The position numbers and the translations under genes were made by a program. Positions 1 to 8,595 of a stretch of DNA of 64,000 bases are shown piece after piece. Position 1 is the stretch's first letter, and each line of letters starts with the position of its first letter. Source of the DNA: Veillonellaceae bacterium (GTDB lineage Bacteria; Bacillota_C; Negativicutes; UBA1444). The stretch lies in NCBI GenBank assembly GCA_012798135.1, contig JAAZNU010000021.1, forward strand, positions 124,001 to 188,000, written 5' to 3'. The notes beneath the pieces were generated by a model. That model was not told the origin of the DNA and did no database searches. It worked only from the letters and a program-made list of their open reading frames with translations.

Positions 1-84
1 TTCTGGGGCGGATTGGATAATAGTTACTAACAGGATTTATGTACGGATGCGTGGATCCGAGTATGATACAGGGATGGCGATCGA

Positions 85-1905
85 GTGAAGACCCTGCGGG
101 CCCATTTGTTCATCGGCGGGTTGCTGTTGATTTTGCTGCCGGCGCTGTTGTTGGCCGGTTATTATTTTCGGGAAGTTTCGCGAACCGGGACCATTCCATT
201 GACGATCGATCTGGAACCGGCGGTGGCGGGAGCGGCGGGCATCGTATTGCTGGCGCTGCTGCTGTTGCTGTGGGTGTATCGAAGCATTGTCGTGCCGCTG
301 CGACTGTTGACGGAGGCGGCTCGGGCGATTCGCGAAGGCCGGTTCGACGATCAGACAGAGGCCCGCTTTCCCTCATCGGGCCCGCTGGAAGTCCGCGAGC
401 TGTTGTATACGTTTGCCCGGATGGCCGAAAAGATCAACATGCAGATCCGGTCCCTGGAAAAGGCCAACGAGATCCTGGCGCAAAAGGAAGAACGCTGGCA
501 GCTAGCGCTGCAGGGAAATAAAGACGGAATCTGGGACTGGGATGTCGCGACCGACTCCATGTTTCATTCGGACCGCTACCGTGAACTGTTCGGATTCGTG
601 GCAGGCGAGGAACCGGCGACCCATGACGAGTGGTTATCCTGCATTCATCCTGAGGATCAGGCGATGGTGCGGCAGAAACTGGCCGATCATCTGCAGGGAT
701 TGTCGCCGTATTTCGAAGTGGAGTATCGCTGCAGGGACAAGGACGGACAGTACAAATGGATTCAGGACCGGGGCCGGGCGCACTGGGACGCGCAGGGGCA
801 GCCGGTCCGGATGGTGGGCTCGTCCACGGATATCACCGACCGTAAACAGATGGAAGAAAAGCTGATTTATTACAGCATGCGCGATTCATTGACTGGCCTG
901 TACAACCGGGCGTATTTCCAGGAAGAACTGCGTCGTCTGAACGACGGCCGGTACGCGCCGATTGCGGTGATCGTCTGCGATGTCGACGGCTTGAAGTTAT
1001 ATAACGACAGCTTCGGCCATCTGCTTGGCGACCGGCTGCTCAAGAAGGCGGCGGATCTGCTGGCGAAGACGTTCCGCAGCGGCGATGTGGTGGCCCGGAT
1101 CGGCGGCGACGAATTCGTCGTGCTGTTGCCACAGGCCTCGGCGGAAATCGTGGAGAAAACGATTCGGCGGCTGAAGGCTTCGATGGCGGAAGCCAATGTG
1201 CAGTCCGACGAGTTTTTGTTGAGCATGTCGATCGGCACGGCGATCAGCCCGGATGGGAAGGTCAATCTGACTCGTCTGTTCCGGGAGGCTGACAGCAATA
1301 TGTACCGCGAGAAGAGCCGCCGCGGCGCCGAGATTCGTTCGGCGATCATTCAGACCATCGTCCGGCTGCTCGAAAAACGGGACCATATCGCGGAAGGGCA
1401 TGCCCGCCGGGTGGAGGAGATTTGCGTACGGCTGGCTGAGACCGCCGGCTTTTCACCGGAACGGATCGACAGCATTCGGCTGTTGGCGGAGTATCATGAC
1501 CTTGGCAAAGTCGGGATTCCGGACCGAATTCTGTTCAAAAAAGGTCCGCTGACCAGCGTGGAAAAACGGGAGATTCAGCGCCACAGCGAGATCGGCCACC
1601 GGATCGCCTTGTCGGTAGCGGAAATTCGGCCGGTTGCCGAATGGATTCTGAAGCATCAGGAGTGGTGGGATGGCCACGGCTACCCCCTGGGGATCGCCGG
1701 CCAAGATATACCTTTGGAATGCCGGATTCTGGCGATTGCCGACGCCTACGACTCGATGACGAGCGACCGGCCGTATCGGCCGGCGATGAGCCACGAAGAA
1801 GCGATGGAGGAACTGCGGCGTTGCGCCGGTTCACAGTTCGATCCGGCCTTGATCGAGTTGTTCAACGGGATGGATCCTCGGCAATGGATGGAAAATGCGG
1901 GTTGA
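85..1905 (+). CDS. Membrane PAS-GGDEF-HD-GYP cyclic-di-GMP signalling protein
   Basis: Predicted bifunctional c-di-GMP enzyme of 606 aa, with a GTG start. Two hydrophobic segments (about residues 8-26 and 47-66) bracket a very short external loop and lead into a HAMP-like linker. A PAS domain follows (about 135-255), then a GGDEF domain with the intact motif at 340-344, and an HD-GYP phosphodiesterase domain with His471-Asp472 and Gly532-Tyr-Pro. An RxxD sequence (RSGD) lies five residues before GGDEF, as in product-inhibited diguanylate cyclases. All catalytic motifs are present, so both synthesis and breakdown are possible; which dominates cannot be told from sequence. The next gene starts 18 bases downstream. 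Confidence 0.9.
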   Translation: MKTLRAHLFIGGLLLILLPALLLAGYYFREVSRTGTIPLTIDLEPAVAGAAGIVLLALLLLLWVYRSIVVPLRLLTEAARAIREGRFDDQTEARFPSSGPLEVRELLYTFARMAEKINMQIRSLEKANEILAQKEERWQLALQGNKDGIWDWDVATDSMFHSDRYRELFGFVAGEEPATHDEWLSCIHPEDQAMVRQKLADHLQGLSPYFEVEYRCRDKDGQYKWIQDRGRAHWDAQGQPVRMVGSSTDITDRKQMEEKLIYYSMRDSLTGLYNRAYFQEELRRLNDGRYAPIAVIVCDVDGLKLYNDSFGHLLGDRLLKKAADLLAKTFRSGDVVARIGGDEFVVLLPQASAEIVEKTIRRLKASMAEANVQSDEFLLSMSIGTAISPDGKVNLTRLFREADSNMYREKSRRGAEIRSAIIQTIVRLLEKRDHIAEGHARRVEEICVRLAETAGFSPERIDSIRLLAEYHDLGKVGIPDRILFKKGPLTSVEKREIQRHSEIGHRIALSVAEIRPVAEWILKHQEWWDGHGYPLGIAGQDIPLECRILAIADAYDSMTSDRPYRPAMSHEEAMEELRRCAGSQFDPALIELFNGMDPRQWMENAG

Positions 1906-1923
1906 AGCGAGGTTCGGCGATTG

Positions 1924-3183
1924 ATGAAACGAGTTGTGGTCGTGGGTGGCGGAGCCGCGGGCCTGATGGCGGCAATCAGCGCTGCTGAAAACGGCGCTGC
2001 CGTGTTGGTGCTGGAAAAAATGCCGGCGCCGGGACGGAAAATTTTGATTACTGGCAAAGGCCGTTGCAATTTTACCAATCGGTGTGAGATTGACGATTTC
2101 CCCAAGTTTTTTCCCAACAACGGCGCGTTTTTGTATAGTGCGCTGCGGGCATTCGATAATCAGGAGCTGATCGATTTTTTTGCGGCGCATGGCGTGCCGT
2201 CGAAGCTGGAACGGGGTGGCCGGTTGTTCCCGGTATCCGACAAGGCGGCCGACATCGTGGACGCATTGGTGAAGACGGCGCGGCAGGCGGGAGTACGTAT
2301 CTTGACCGGACGTCCGGTCCAGTCGGTCCGGCTGGCCGATGGACGGGTCAGCGGGGTGATCGCGGGTGCGGAAACGACGCCGGCAGATGCCGTGATCCTG
2401 GCGACTGGCGGCCTGTCCTATCCGGGCACGGGTTCGACCGGCGACGGTTACCGGATGGCCAAGGAGCTGGGACACTCGGTGACGCCGTTGACCCCGGCCC
2501 TGGTGCCGCTGGAAGTGACGGAAGACTGGATCGGCGAACTGCAGGGCTTGTCGCTGAAAAATGTTTCGGCGTTGGTGCGGATCAACGGCCGTAAGGCGGA
2601 CAGCGATTTTGGCGAACTGATGTTCACGCATTTTGGCTTGTCGGGTCCGATCATTCTCAGCCTGAGCCAGGCGGCATCCCGGGCGCTGAAGCAAGCGCCA
2701 CGGCCGGAGATCGTGGTGGCCGTGAATCTGAAACCGGCCTTGACGCCGGAGACGCTCGATAAACGGTTGCAGCGCGATTTTACGGCGTTTGCCCGCAAAC
2801 AGTTCAAAAATTCGCTGGGCGATTTGCTGCCGGCGAAGCTGATTCCGGTGATGATCCGGCTCAGCGGTATTGCTCCGGAAAAACCGGTTCATCAGATCAG
2901 CCGCGACGAGCGCCGACAATTGGTCGAGCTGCTGCAGAACCTGTGCTTTACCATCCGGGGCACCCGGCCGGTCGCCGAAGCGGTGGTGACCGCCGGTGGG
3001 GTGGCGGTAAAGGAAGTTCAGCCGAAAACCATGGAATCCCGGCTGGTGGGCGGTTTGTATTTCGCCGGCGAGATCCTGGACGTGGACGGCTACACGGGCG
3101 GTTTTAATTTGCAGGCGGCTTTTTCCACCGGCTTTGTCGCGGGGCGCGCGGCGGCTTTGGCTGACGTCGGGGAACAGAAATAA
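1924..3183 (+). CDS. NAD(P)/FAD-dependent oxidoreductase, HI0933/BaiN (YhiN) family
   Basis: Flavoprotein of 419 aa. The N terminus carries the Rossmann dinucleotide-binding motif VVVGGGAAGLMAA, followed by the family signature ITGKGRCNFTN. Near the C terminus, GGLYFAGEILDVDGYTGGFNLQAAFSTG is the FAD-contacting segment typical of HI0933-like proteins. The substrate in this organism is unknown; family members include a bile-acid reductase, but many are uncharacterised. ATG at 1924 is preferred over the adjacent TTG at 1921. The stop codon shares a base with the ATG of the next gene (TAATG), so the two are probably translationally coupled. Confidence 0.88.
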   Translation: MKRVVVVGGGAAGLMAAISAAENGAAVLVLEKMPAPGRKILITGKGRCNFTNRCEIDDFPKFFPNNGAFLYSALRAFDNQELIDFFAAHGVPSKLERGGRLFPVSDKAADIVDALVKTARQAGVRILTGRPVQSVRLADGRVSGVIAGAETTPADAVILATGGLSYPGTGSTGDGYRMAKELGHSVTPLTPALVPLEVTEDWIGELQGLSLKNVSALVRINGRKADSDFGELMFTHFGLSGPIILSLSQAASRALKQAPRPEIVVAVNLKPALTPETLDKRLQRDFTAFARKQFKNSLGDLLPAKLIPVMIRLSGIAPEKPVHQISRDERRQLVELLQNLCFTIRGTRPVAEAVVTAGGVAVKEVQPKTMESRLVGGLYFAGEILDVDGYTGGFNLQAAFSTGFVAGRAAALADVGEQK

Positions 3184-5891
3184 TGAAACGGATCGCCGGC
3201 GGGCTTGTCTTTCTGGCGCTGACTTTCCTGCTGCTGTGGCCGGCAACGGCAGCGGTGGCGTCGGTTCGACCGGCGGAGATCCTGATTCTGCACTCTTACC
3301 ATTATGAGCTGGCTTGGTCCCGTGAGTTACAGCGGGGGATCGAAACCGCGATCGCCCAGGCCGGTCTGATGGCGAATTTTCAGACGGAGTTCATGGATGC
3401 GCGACGGTTCGAGTCCTCGCAATACAATGCGATGCTGGCCGACTTGTACGCGGCGAAATTCCAGCGCCGCCGCTTCGACGTGCTGATGGTGACAGACAAC
3501 AATGCGCTGGACTTCATGCTGCAATATCGGGATCGGCTGTTTCCCGGCGTGCCGGTGGTATTTTGCGGCATCAATGATTTCCACGCTTCCATGCTGAAAG
3601 GGGCTGCCGACATTACCGGGGTGGTGGAAACTCTGGATTTCGCGGATACCTTGTCAGTGGCATTGAAGCTGCACCCCCAAATCAAAAATGTGTATGTGTT
3701 CGGCGACAATTCCCTGTCCTATTTTGCAATCCAGCGAGATCTGTTGGCGGTGGCGCCGAAGTTCTCCGACTGGATCGCTTTTCGTTTTTATCACAGCGAA
3801 CGGCTGGAAGATGCGGTGGAAATCGTCCGGCAGCTGGGAGCGGCGGATATGGTGCTGATGGTGTCGGCCCTGCGGAACCGCCGCAATGAATTCGTTTCGT
3901 TCGAAGCGACGACGACCGCCCTGGCCAGCGCCGGCCAGACTCCGGTCTATGGGGTGTGGTCGTTTTTGCTCGGGCACGGCCTGATCGGCGGCAAACTGGC
4001 CGATGGCAGGACCCACGGCGAGGCGGCGGGGGCGATCGCGGCCAGAATCCTGCGGGGGGAGGACCCGGCACGAATTCCGGTGGTGATGCAAAGCCCCAAT
4101 CAATACATGTTCGATTACCGACAATTAGAACGTTTCCACCTTCGAGAGGACTCCCTGCCGCCGGGGTCCGTGCTGATCAACCGGCCCCCGACGACTTATA
4201 TGATCGAGAAGACGTGGGCGTTGGCCGGGCTGGCGTTGACCCTGTTCGGGATTCTCGTCGCTGCCGGTGCTTTTCTGTTGGCCCGACGCTGGCGACAGAT
4301 GAGCCGGCGGCTGAACCAGGAGAATTCCTATCTGAACTCGCTCCACGAAATGTCGCTGGGCTTGCTGAACCGGTTGGATCTGGAAGACGTGCTGGAGACG
4401 ATTGTGCAACGGGCCGCCGAGCTGGTGGACACCCGGCACGGGTTCCTGTTTCTGCACAATGCGGAGAAGGACGTCCTGGAGTTGCGCGTGGGAGCGGGCT
4501 TTTACCGGGACGCGGTCGGCTTGTGCCTGAAGCGTGGCGAAAGCATAAGCGGCCAGATCTGGTTGACCGGCAAGGCGATGTATGACAATCATTTTATGCA
4601 GTCGCCGTGGCGTGTTACCGACCCTCGTTTCTCGACAGTGCGGGCGACACTCAATGTGCCTTTGCTGCGCGGCGGCGAGGTCGTCGGGGTGATCGGCGTG
4701 GTGTACACGGAGCCGGGCCAGCAGTTCTCCGAACGGGAGGTGGCGCTGGTCAGCCGGTTTGCCGAACAGGCCATGATCGCCCTGGACAATGCCGGCTTGT
4801 ATCGACAGGTGCAGGCGGAGCTGCAGGAACGAAAATTATATGAGAAGAAGCTGCGTTTTCTCAGTTCGCATGATGCCATGACAGGCCTTCTGAATCGGCG
4901 GTGCCTGGATGAGGACCTGGAGCAGCTGAGCCGGCGAACGGAGGGGAATATCGCCGTTCTGGTCAGCGATGTCGACGGCCTGAAGCTGCTGAACGACACG
5001 TTCGGGCATGCGCAAGGCGACCGGTTGTTGGCGGCGGTGGCCCGAATTTTGCAAGAATGTATGCCTGCGCAAGGAAATGTCTACCGTACCGGCGGCGACG
5101 AGTTCGCCATACTGGTTCCTGACATCCGGCGCGAAGAACTGGAATCAATTTATCGTTGCATACACGAGCGAATTGCGCATAACAATCAACAGGATCCGAC
5201 GCTGTTTATCAGTCTGTCCGTCGGCTATGCCATCGGCGACGGGCGGGCGGATTCCCTCGCGGAAACGCTGAAGCAGGCGGACAACAACATGTATCGCGAA
5301 AAACTGCATCGCAGTCGCAGCGCGCGTAGCGCCATGGTACACACAGTGATGCAGATGATGTCGGAGCGGGATTTCATCACTGAGGAGCACGCCGAGCGGC
5401 TGCAGGACTGGGTGGTGGAGCTAGCCCAACGGGTCGGGGTGAGCGAGGAAAAGTATTTTGATCTGCGTCTGTTCGCGCAGTTTCACGATATCGGCAAAGT
5501 AGGCATTGCCGATTCCATTCTGAAAAAAGCGGGTCCGCTGACCGCCGACGAAATGGAAGATATGAAACGCCACTGCGAAATCGGTCATCGGATCGCCCAG
5601 TCGTCGCCGGAGTTGGCGCCGATCGCCGATTGGGTGCTGAAGCATCAGGAACGCTGGGATGGCATGGGGTATCCGTTCGGCCTGGCCGGGGAGAAAATCC
5701 CGCTGGAGTGCCGGATTCTGGCGTTGGTGGATGCCTATGACGCCATGACCAGCGACCGGCCGTATCGGCGGGCCATGGGGCATGACGCGGCGGTGGCGGA
5801 ATTGAGACGTTCGGCCGGCACGCAGTTTGATCCGCACCTGACCCGGCTGTTTCTGGATTTTTTGGCAGAGATCAAACCGGACAAAAAGTGA
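3183..5891 (+). CDS. Sensor with periplasmic ABC-binding-like domain, GAF, GGDEF and HD-GYP
   Basis: 902-aa membrane protein. A signal peptide or anchor (about 1-27) is followed by a periplasmic ABC-substrate-binding-like sensor region (about 30-300, starting PAEILILHSYHYELAWSREL). A transmembrane helix comes next (about 342-365), then a GAF domain (about 390-535), a GGDEF domain (motif at 637-641) and HD-GYP (His768-Asp769, Gly829-Tyr-Pro). Unlike the first gene of the window, it has no RxxD inhibitory site before GGDEF. The likely role is to tune c-di-GMP in response to an external small molecule; the ligand is unknown. It overlaps the preceding flavoprotein by one base. Confidence 0.88.
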   Translation: MKRIAGGLVFLALTFLLLWPATAAVASVRPAEILILHSYHYELAWSRELQRGIETAIAQAGLMANFQTEFMDARRFESSQYNAMLADLYAAKFQRRRFDVLMVTDNNALDFMLQYRDRLFPGVPVVFCGINDFHASMLKGAADITGVVETLDFADTLSVALKLHPQIKNVYVFGDNSLSYFAIQRDLLAVAPKFSDWIAFRFYHSERLEDAVEIVRQLGAADMVLMVSALRNRRNEFVSFEATTTALASAGQTPVYGVWSFLLGHGLIGGKLADGRTHGEAAGAIAARILRGEDPARIPVVMQSPNQYMFDYRQLERFHLREDSLPPGSVLINRPPTTYMIEKTWALAGLALTLFGILVAAGAFLLARRWRQMSRRLNQENSYLNSLHEMSLGLLNRLDLEDVLETIVQRAAELVDTRHGFLFLHNAEKDVLELRVGAGFYRDAVGLCLKRGESISGQIWLTGKAMYDNHFMQSPWRVTDPRFSTVRATLNVPLLRGGEVVGVIGVVYTEPGQQFSEREVALVSRFAEQAMIALDNAGLYRQVQAELQERKLYEKKLRFLSSHDAMTGLLNRRCLDEDLEQLSRRTEGNIAVLVSDVDGLKLLNDTFGHAQGDRLLAAVARILQECMPAQGNVYRTGGDEFAILVPDIRREELESIYRCIHERIAHNNQQDPTLFISLSVGYAIGDGRADSLAETLKQADNNMYREKLHRSRSARSAMVHTVMQMMSERDFITEEHAERLQDWVVELAQRVGVSEEKYFDLRLFAQFHDIGKVGIADSILKKAGPLTADEMEDMKRHCEIGHRIAQSSPELAPIADWVLKHQERWDGMGYPFGLAGEKIPLECRILALVDAYDAMTSDRPYRRAMGHDAAVAELRRSAGTQFDPHLTRLFLDFLAEIKPDKK

Positions 5892-5912
5892 TGCGAATTT
5901 TGCCTGTAGATA

Positions 5913-5942
5913 TTGACAGGCCAACGGCATGGATGGTACAAT
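5913..5942 (+). promoter_or_regulatory. Sigma-A-type promoter for the tRNA cluster
   Basis: TTGACA at 5913-5918 and TACAAT at 5937-5942 with an 18-base spacer. It lies about 48 bases upstream of tRNA-His, the right place to drive all four tRNAs. Confidence 0.75.
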
Positions 5943-5989
5943 AACTTCTGTCGCGCAGGGCGAATCCACGCCGGCAGCAACGGTTGCAT

Positions 5990-6066
5990 GGTGACTGTGG
6001 TGAAGTGGTTAACACGGCGGATTGTGGTTCCGTTACGCGTGGGTTCGATCCCCACCAGTCACCCCA
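5990..6066 (+). tRNA. tRNA-His (anticodon GTG)
   Basis: Cloverleaf with acceptor GTGACTG/CAGTCAC, anticodon stem GCGGA/TCCGT and loop TTGTGGT carrying GTG. The 5' neighbour G at 5990 can serve as the extra G-1 opposite discriminator C, as expected for tRNA-His. CCA is encoded at 6064-6066. Confidence 0.95.
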
Positions 6067-6079
6067 AGCTAGCTCTTAT

Positions 6080-6153
6080 TGGGGCGTCGCCAAGCGGTAA
6101 GGCTCTGGACTCTGACTCCAGCATCGGTGGTTCGAATCCATCCGCCCCAGCCA
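6080..6153 (+). tRNA. tRNA-Gln (anticodon CTG)
   Basis: Acceptor TGGGGCG/CGCCCCA, anticodon stem CTGGA/TCCAG, loop CTCTGAC with anticodon CTG, T-loop TTCGAAT, and encoded CCA. The weak U1-A72 acceptor end fits tRNA-Gln. It lies 13 bases after tRNA-His. Confidence 0.95.
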
Positions 6154-6184
6154 TATTTTTTTTCGTACCCCAAGAAGCTGCCTT

Positions 6185-6260
6185 TGGGGCGTAGCCAAGT
6201 CGGTAAGGCACGGGACTTTGACTCCCGCATGCGTTGGTTCGAGTCCAGCCGCCCCAGCCA
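6185..6260 (+). tRNA. tRNA-Gln (anticodon TTG)
   Basis: Acceptor TGGGGCG/CGCCCCA, anticodon stem CGGGA/TCCCG, loop CTTTGAC with anticodon TTG, and encoded CCA. The acceptor arm is identical to that of the preceding tRNA-Gln, suggesting local duplication with an anticodon change. Confidence 0.95.
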
Positions 6261-6263
6261 TAT

Positions 6264-6339
6264 GACCCACTAGCTCAGTCGGTAGAGCACCTGACTTTTA
6301 ATCAGGGAGTCCGCAGTTCGAGTCTGCGGTGGGTCACCA
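6264..6339 (+). tRNA. tRNA-Lys (anticodon TTT)
   Basis: Acceptor GACCCAC/GTGGGTC, anticodon stem CCTGA/TCAGG, loop CTTTTAA with anticodon TTT, T-loop TTCGAGT, and encoded CCA. It starts three bases after the preceding tRNA. It is the last of the cluster and borders a decayed AT-richer region. Confidence 0.95.
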
Positions 6340-6350
6340 CTCAAATAGAA

Positions 6351-6387
6351 CGGGTTCTCAGCATCGACTGGGAACCCGATTTTTATT
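6351..6387 (+). terminator. Intrinsic terminator after the tRNA cluster
   Basis: CGGGTTC pairs with GAACCCG around a 14-base loop and is followed by ATTTTTATTT. It sits 12 bases after the tRNA-Lys CCA end. Confidence 0.8.
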
Positions 6388-6761
6388 TGACACCCAAATT
6401 GACACCCAACGGCTATATTTGGTAGTCGATTTCGACGGTTTTGCCGTCGGATTTTTTTTGATCTTCCGGCGCCGACTTCGGTTCGATTTTCGCCGCACTG
6501 GCCAAGAATCATTACCACTTCACGGATGATGCTTAACATAAGTACACCTTCCAAGCTCCACTCTGCTCAAGGCGAATTTGGTCTCCGGCGGCAGCAAAGA
6601 AACGGGAGTTATTCACCCAAGTGTGCTGTTTTCCGATGTGGTGAAAGTGGCAAAACCGGTGAATGGCTGCAAGTGGCTTGCCGCCACGACAACAATCAAC
6701 GGCCAGAATCATTTTGGAGTCAACACGATGTAACGCGAGTATCTTTTTTGGGGGGGCTTAC
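6388..6761. other. Gene-poor, apparently decayed stretch downstream of tRNA-Lys
   Basis: No intact gene is recognised. TTGACACCCAA occurs twice almost in tandem at about 6387-6410. A plus-strand open frame running roughly from 6550 to the stop at 6731-6733 reads as a plausible protein tail (it contains HPSVLFSDVVKVAKPVNG and ends FGVNTM) but has no good start. It is best taken as a coding remnant of unknown family. The base composition is AT-richer than the flanking core genes, judged by eye. Confidence 0.4.
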
Positions 6762-7445
6762 ATGATGAGGCGGAGTTTCTGGTTAGGCTGTATAATTACA
6801 GCTTTACTGATGCTCATAATCTCACTTGCGGCAAATGCACACCCGCAGGACCACAATGGCATAGGCAGAAAAAGATGTCTGGTGCTTCTGGTCCAGTTTC
6901 CGGACGCCATTCCCCCGGTGGATGTCAATTTTGCAGCAGCACTTATCAACATGGGTTACTGGGACCCGATGTCGTGCCACTTTTACAAAAGGAACGTGTC
7001 ATCGCCGGGAATATCCGCGTGGACGAAACTGAGACTGGGCTGGATCACTCCGGAAAAGGTACAGACGGTATGGATGGATCAACCAAGTGAAGTGGTGCTC
7101 AGCCCACTCGAAAGCGAAACCTCTGAGACGTTGGTGATAAAAGTACCGCTGCCCGACTCGACGTATTATCTCATCGAAAAACGGCAGCCTATCGGTAATT
7201 TTGATCCATGCTTGCCAGGCAAAGGCGTATTAATTATGTATGTCGATGACCGGGTGATGGAATGCAGGTTTGGCAAGACGCCGGTAAAGCTGATGGACGC
7301 CAATTCTTCAATTCCGCATCTGGAGGGGGCTGCTTATGACTTGCCGGGCAAAGAACATTTTCGGGATGAAAAGAATAACATCGAGATACGACTTATAGAA
7401 CAGATCGGTTATGCTTATAAGATTCGGATCGGTAAAATCCGGTAG
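6762..7445 (+). pseudogene. Secreted M6-peptidase-like protein lacking the catalytic core
   Basis: 227 aa from ATG at 6762, with a G-rich run just upstream as a possible ribosome site. A signal peptide (about residues 1-27, ending AANAHP) is followed by RKRCLVLLVQFPD, which resembles the first strand of M6 (immune inhibitor A-like) metalloproteases. The sequence then jumps to MGYWDPMSC and ISAWTKLRLGWI, which in this family lie after the zinc site, and continues with YYLIEKRQ and LPGKGVLIMYVDD. No HExxH motif is present, so the catalytic segment appears to be missing in frame. It could be a relic or a non-catalytic secreted protein. Family assignment is from motif recognition only. Confidence 0.55.
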
Positions 7446-7630
7446 AGCTCAGGATGCTAAGGTGCTGTACAACTGCAGCCCGCAATCAGTTTTTTCCGAC
7501 TTAAAATCGGGCCAATGTCTGTGCGGTTGGGTCATCAGCTTGTGCGCTGCTTTCCTCTGGCTTGTTGGCACGTAATAAGGTCGAACATGATTTTGTGTAA
7601 GTGTAATGGCTAGTGGTTTTATATTAATCT

Positions 7631-7660
7631 TTTTCGGCAGGCAGGAATATCCGGTATAAT
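7631..7660 (+). promoter_or_regulatory. Possible promoter of the IclR-family gene
   Basis: TATAAT at 7655-7660 (CCGGTATAAT), with only a weak -35 match (TTTTCG, spacer 18). It lies about 60 bases upstream of the regulator start. The rest of 7446-7718 holds nothing recognisable. Confidence 0.4.
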
Positions 7661-7718
7661 AGATAAATAGTATTTTGTGAAGAAAATATGGAATAATAGT
7701 CCGTAAGGTGGAACAGAA

Positions 7719-8417
7719 ATGATGGATACCGACAATGTTCGTGCCGTTGAGCGTTCCCTGGATATTTTAGAAGCGCTAGTCGGTCAGCAAAGAGGAGTAG
7801 GTCTCACTGAACTGGCCAAATCGATTGGTATTCCCAAAACGACTACCTTACGTATCCTGAAAACATTAGCGCAACGCGGTTATGTCAAACAAGCGCAAGA
7901 CACACAATACTATTCGTTGGGACCGCAAACGTTGATTGTTGGCAAAGGCTTCCTCGATCAATTGAATTATCGGGCGGTAGCCTTTTCCTACATGAAAAAA
8001 CTTCGCGATTTGATCGATGAATCAGTAAGTTTGTATATCATGACGGACAGCAAGCGTTTGTGCATCGAACGCGTCGATAGCAAGCAACCGCTACGGACCA
8101 ATGTGTCAGTAGGTGATTTGTTGCCGCTGGATAAAGGCGCGGCAGGGAAATTATTACTGGCGTATTCAGGACGAAAATGTGAGCACCCGGAGTATCAACA
8201 AATTCTTCGGGATGGTTATGCACTCAGCCATGGGGAACGAGAGGCCGGCGGCTTGGCAGGTATTGCCATGCCGATCCGAGATTATCGAGGCGAGGTGTGC
8301 GCCGCTCTATCGATCTCGGGGCCGGCTCACCGGTATACGGGCGAACGAAAGGAGCAATATATTCAATTGATGCGGGAAACCGTATGGAGCATTTCCCAAG
8401 AAATCGGTTGCCGCTGA
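7719..8417 (+). CDS. IclR-family transcriptional regulator
   Basis: 232 aa. The N-terminal winged helix-turn-helix (about 8-60) reads AVERSLDILEAL, LTELAKSIGIPKTTTLRILKTLAQRGYV. It is followed by the effector-binding IclR domain, with ERVDSKQPLR, DKGAAGKLLLAY and GLAGIAMPIRDYRGEVCAALSISGP as hallmarks. The start is ATG with AAGGTGG upstream. It heads, in the same direction, a cluster of three PEP-mutase/lyase paralogues and two hydrolases, and is the obvious candidate regulator of that cluster; the effector is unknown. Codon choice and composition are AT-richer than in the core genes of the window. Confidence 0.9.
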   Translation: MMDTDNVRAVERSLDILEALVGQQRGVGLTELAKSIGIPKTTTLRILKTLAQRGYVKQAQDTQYYSLGPQTLIVGKGFLDQLNYRAVAFSYMKKLRDLIDESVSLYIMTDSKRLCIERVDSKQPLRTNVSVGDLLPLDKGAAGKLLLAYSGRKCEHPEYQQILRDGYALSHGEREAGGLAGIAMPIRDYRGEVCAALSISGPAHRYTGERKEQYIQLMRETVWSISQEIGCR

Positions 8418-8595
8418 GGATGGTGGACAGATTTTTCAATTAAACCTACTGTGGGGGGGATAAAATAGAAAGAAAAGTGCCGAAAAAACGGACTCGCGGT
8501 CCAACTGTCGGAACAAAACGTCGTAAACCTATTGGTTACATCCTGATGTGTTTAAAACTGTTGGCGCAATCTTAGATTAATGAGGGAGGAGCACA

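Noticed and set aside
5913..6273. Short open frames running through the four tRNA genes.
   Set aside because: They are read-throughs of tRNA sequence; the tRNA cloverleaves explain the conservation.
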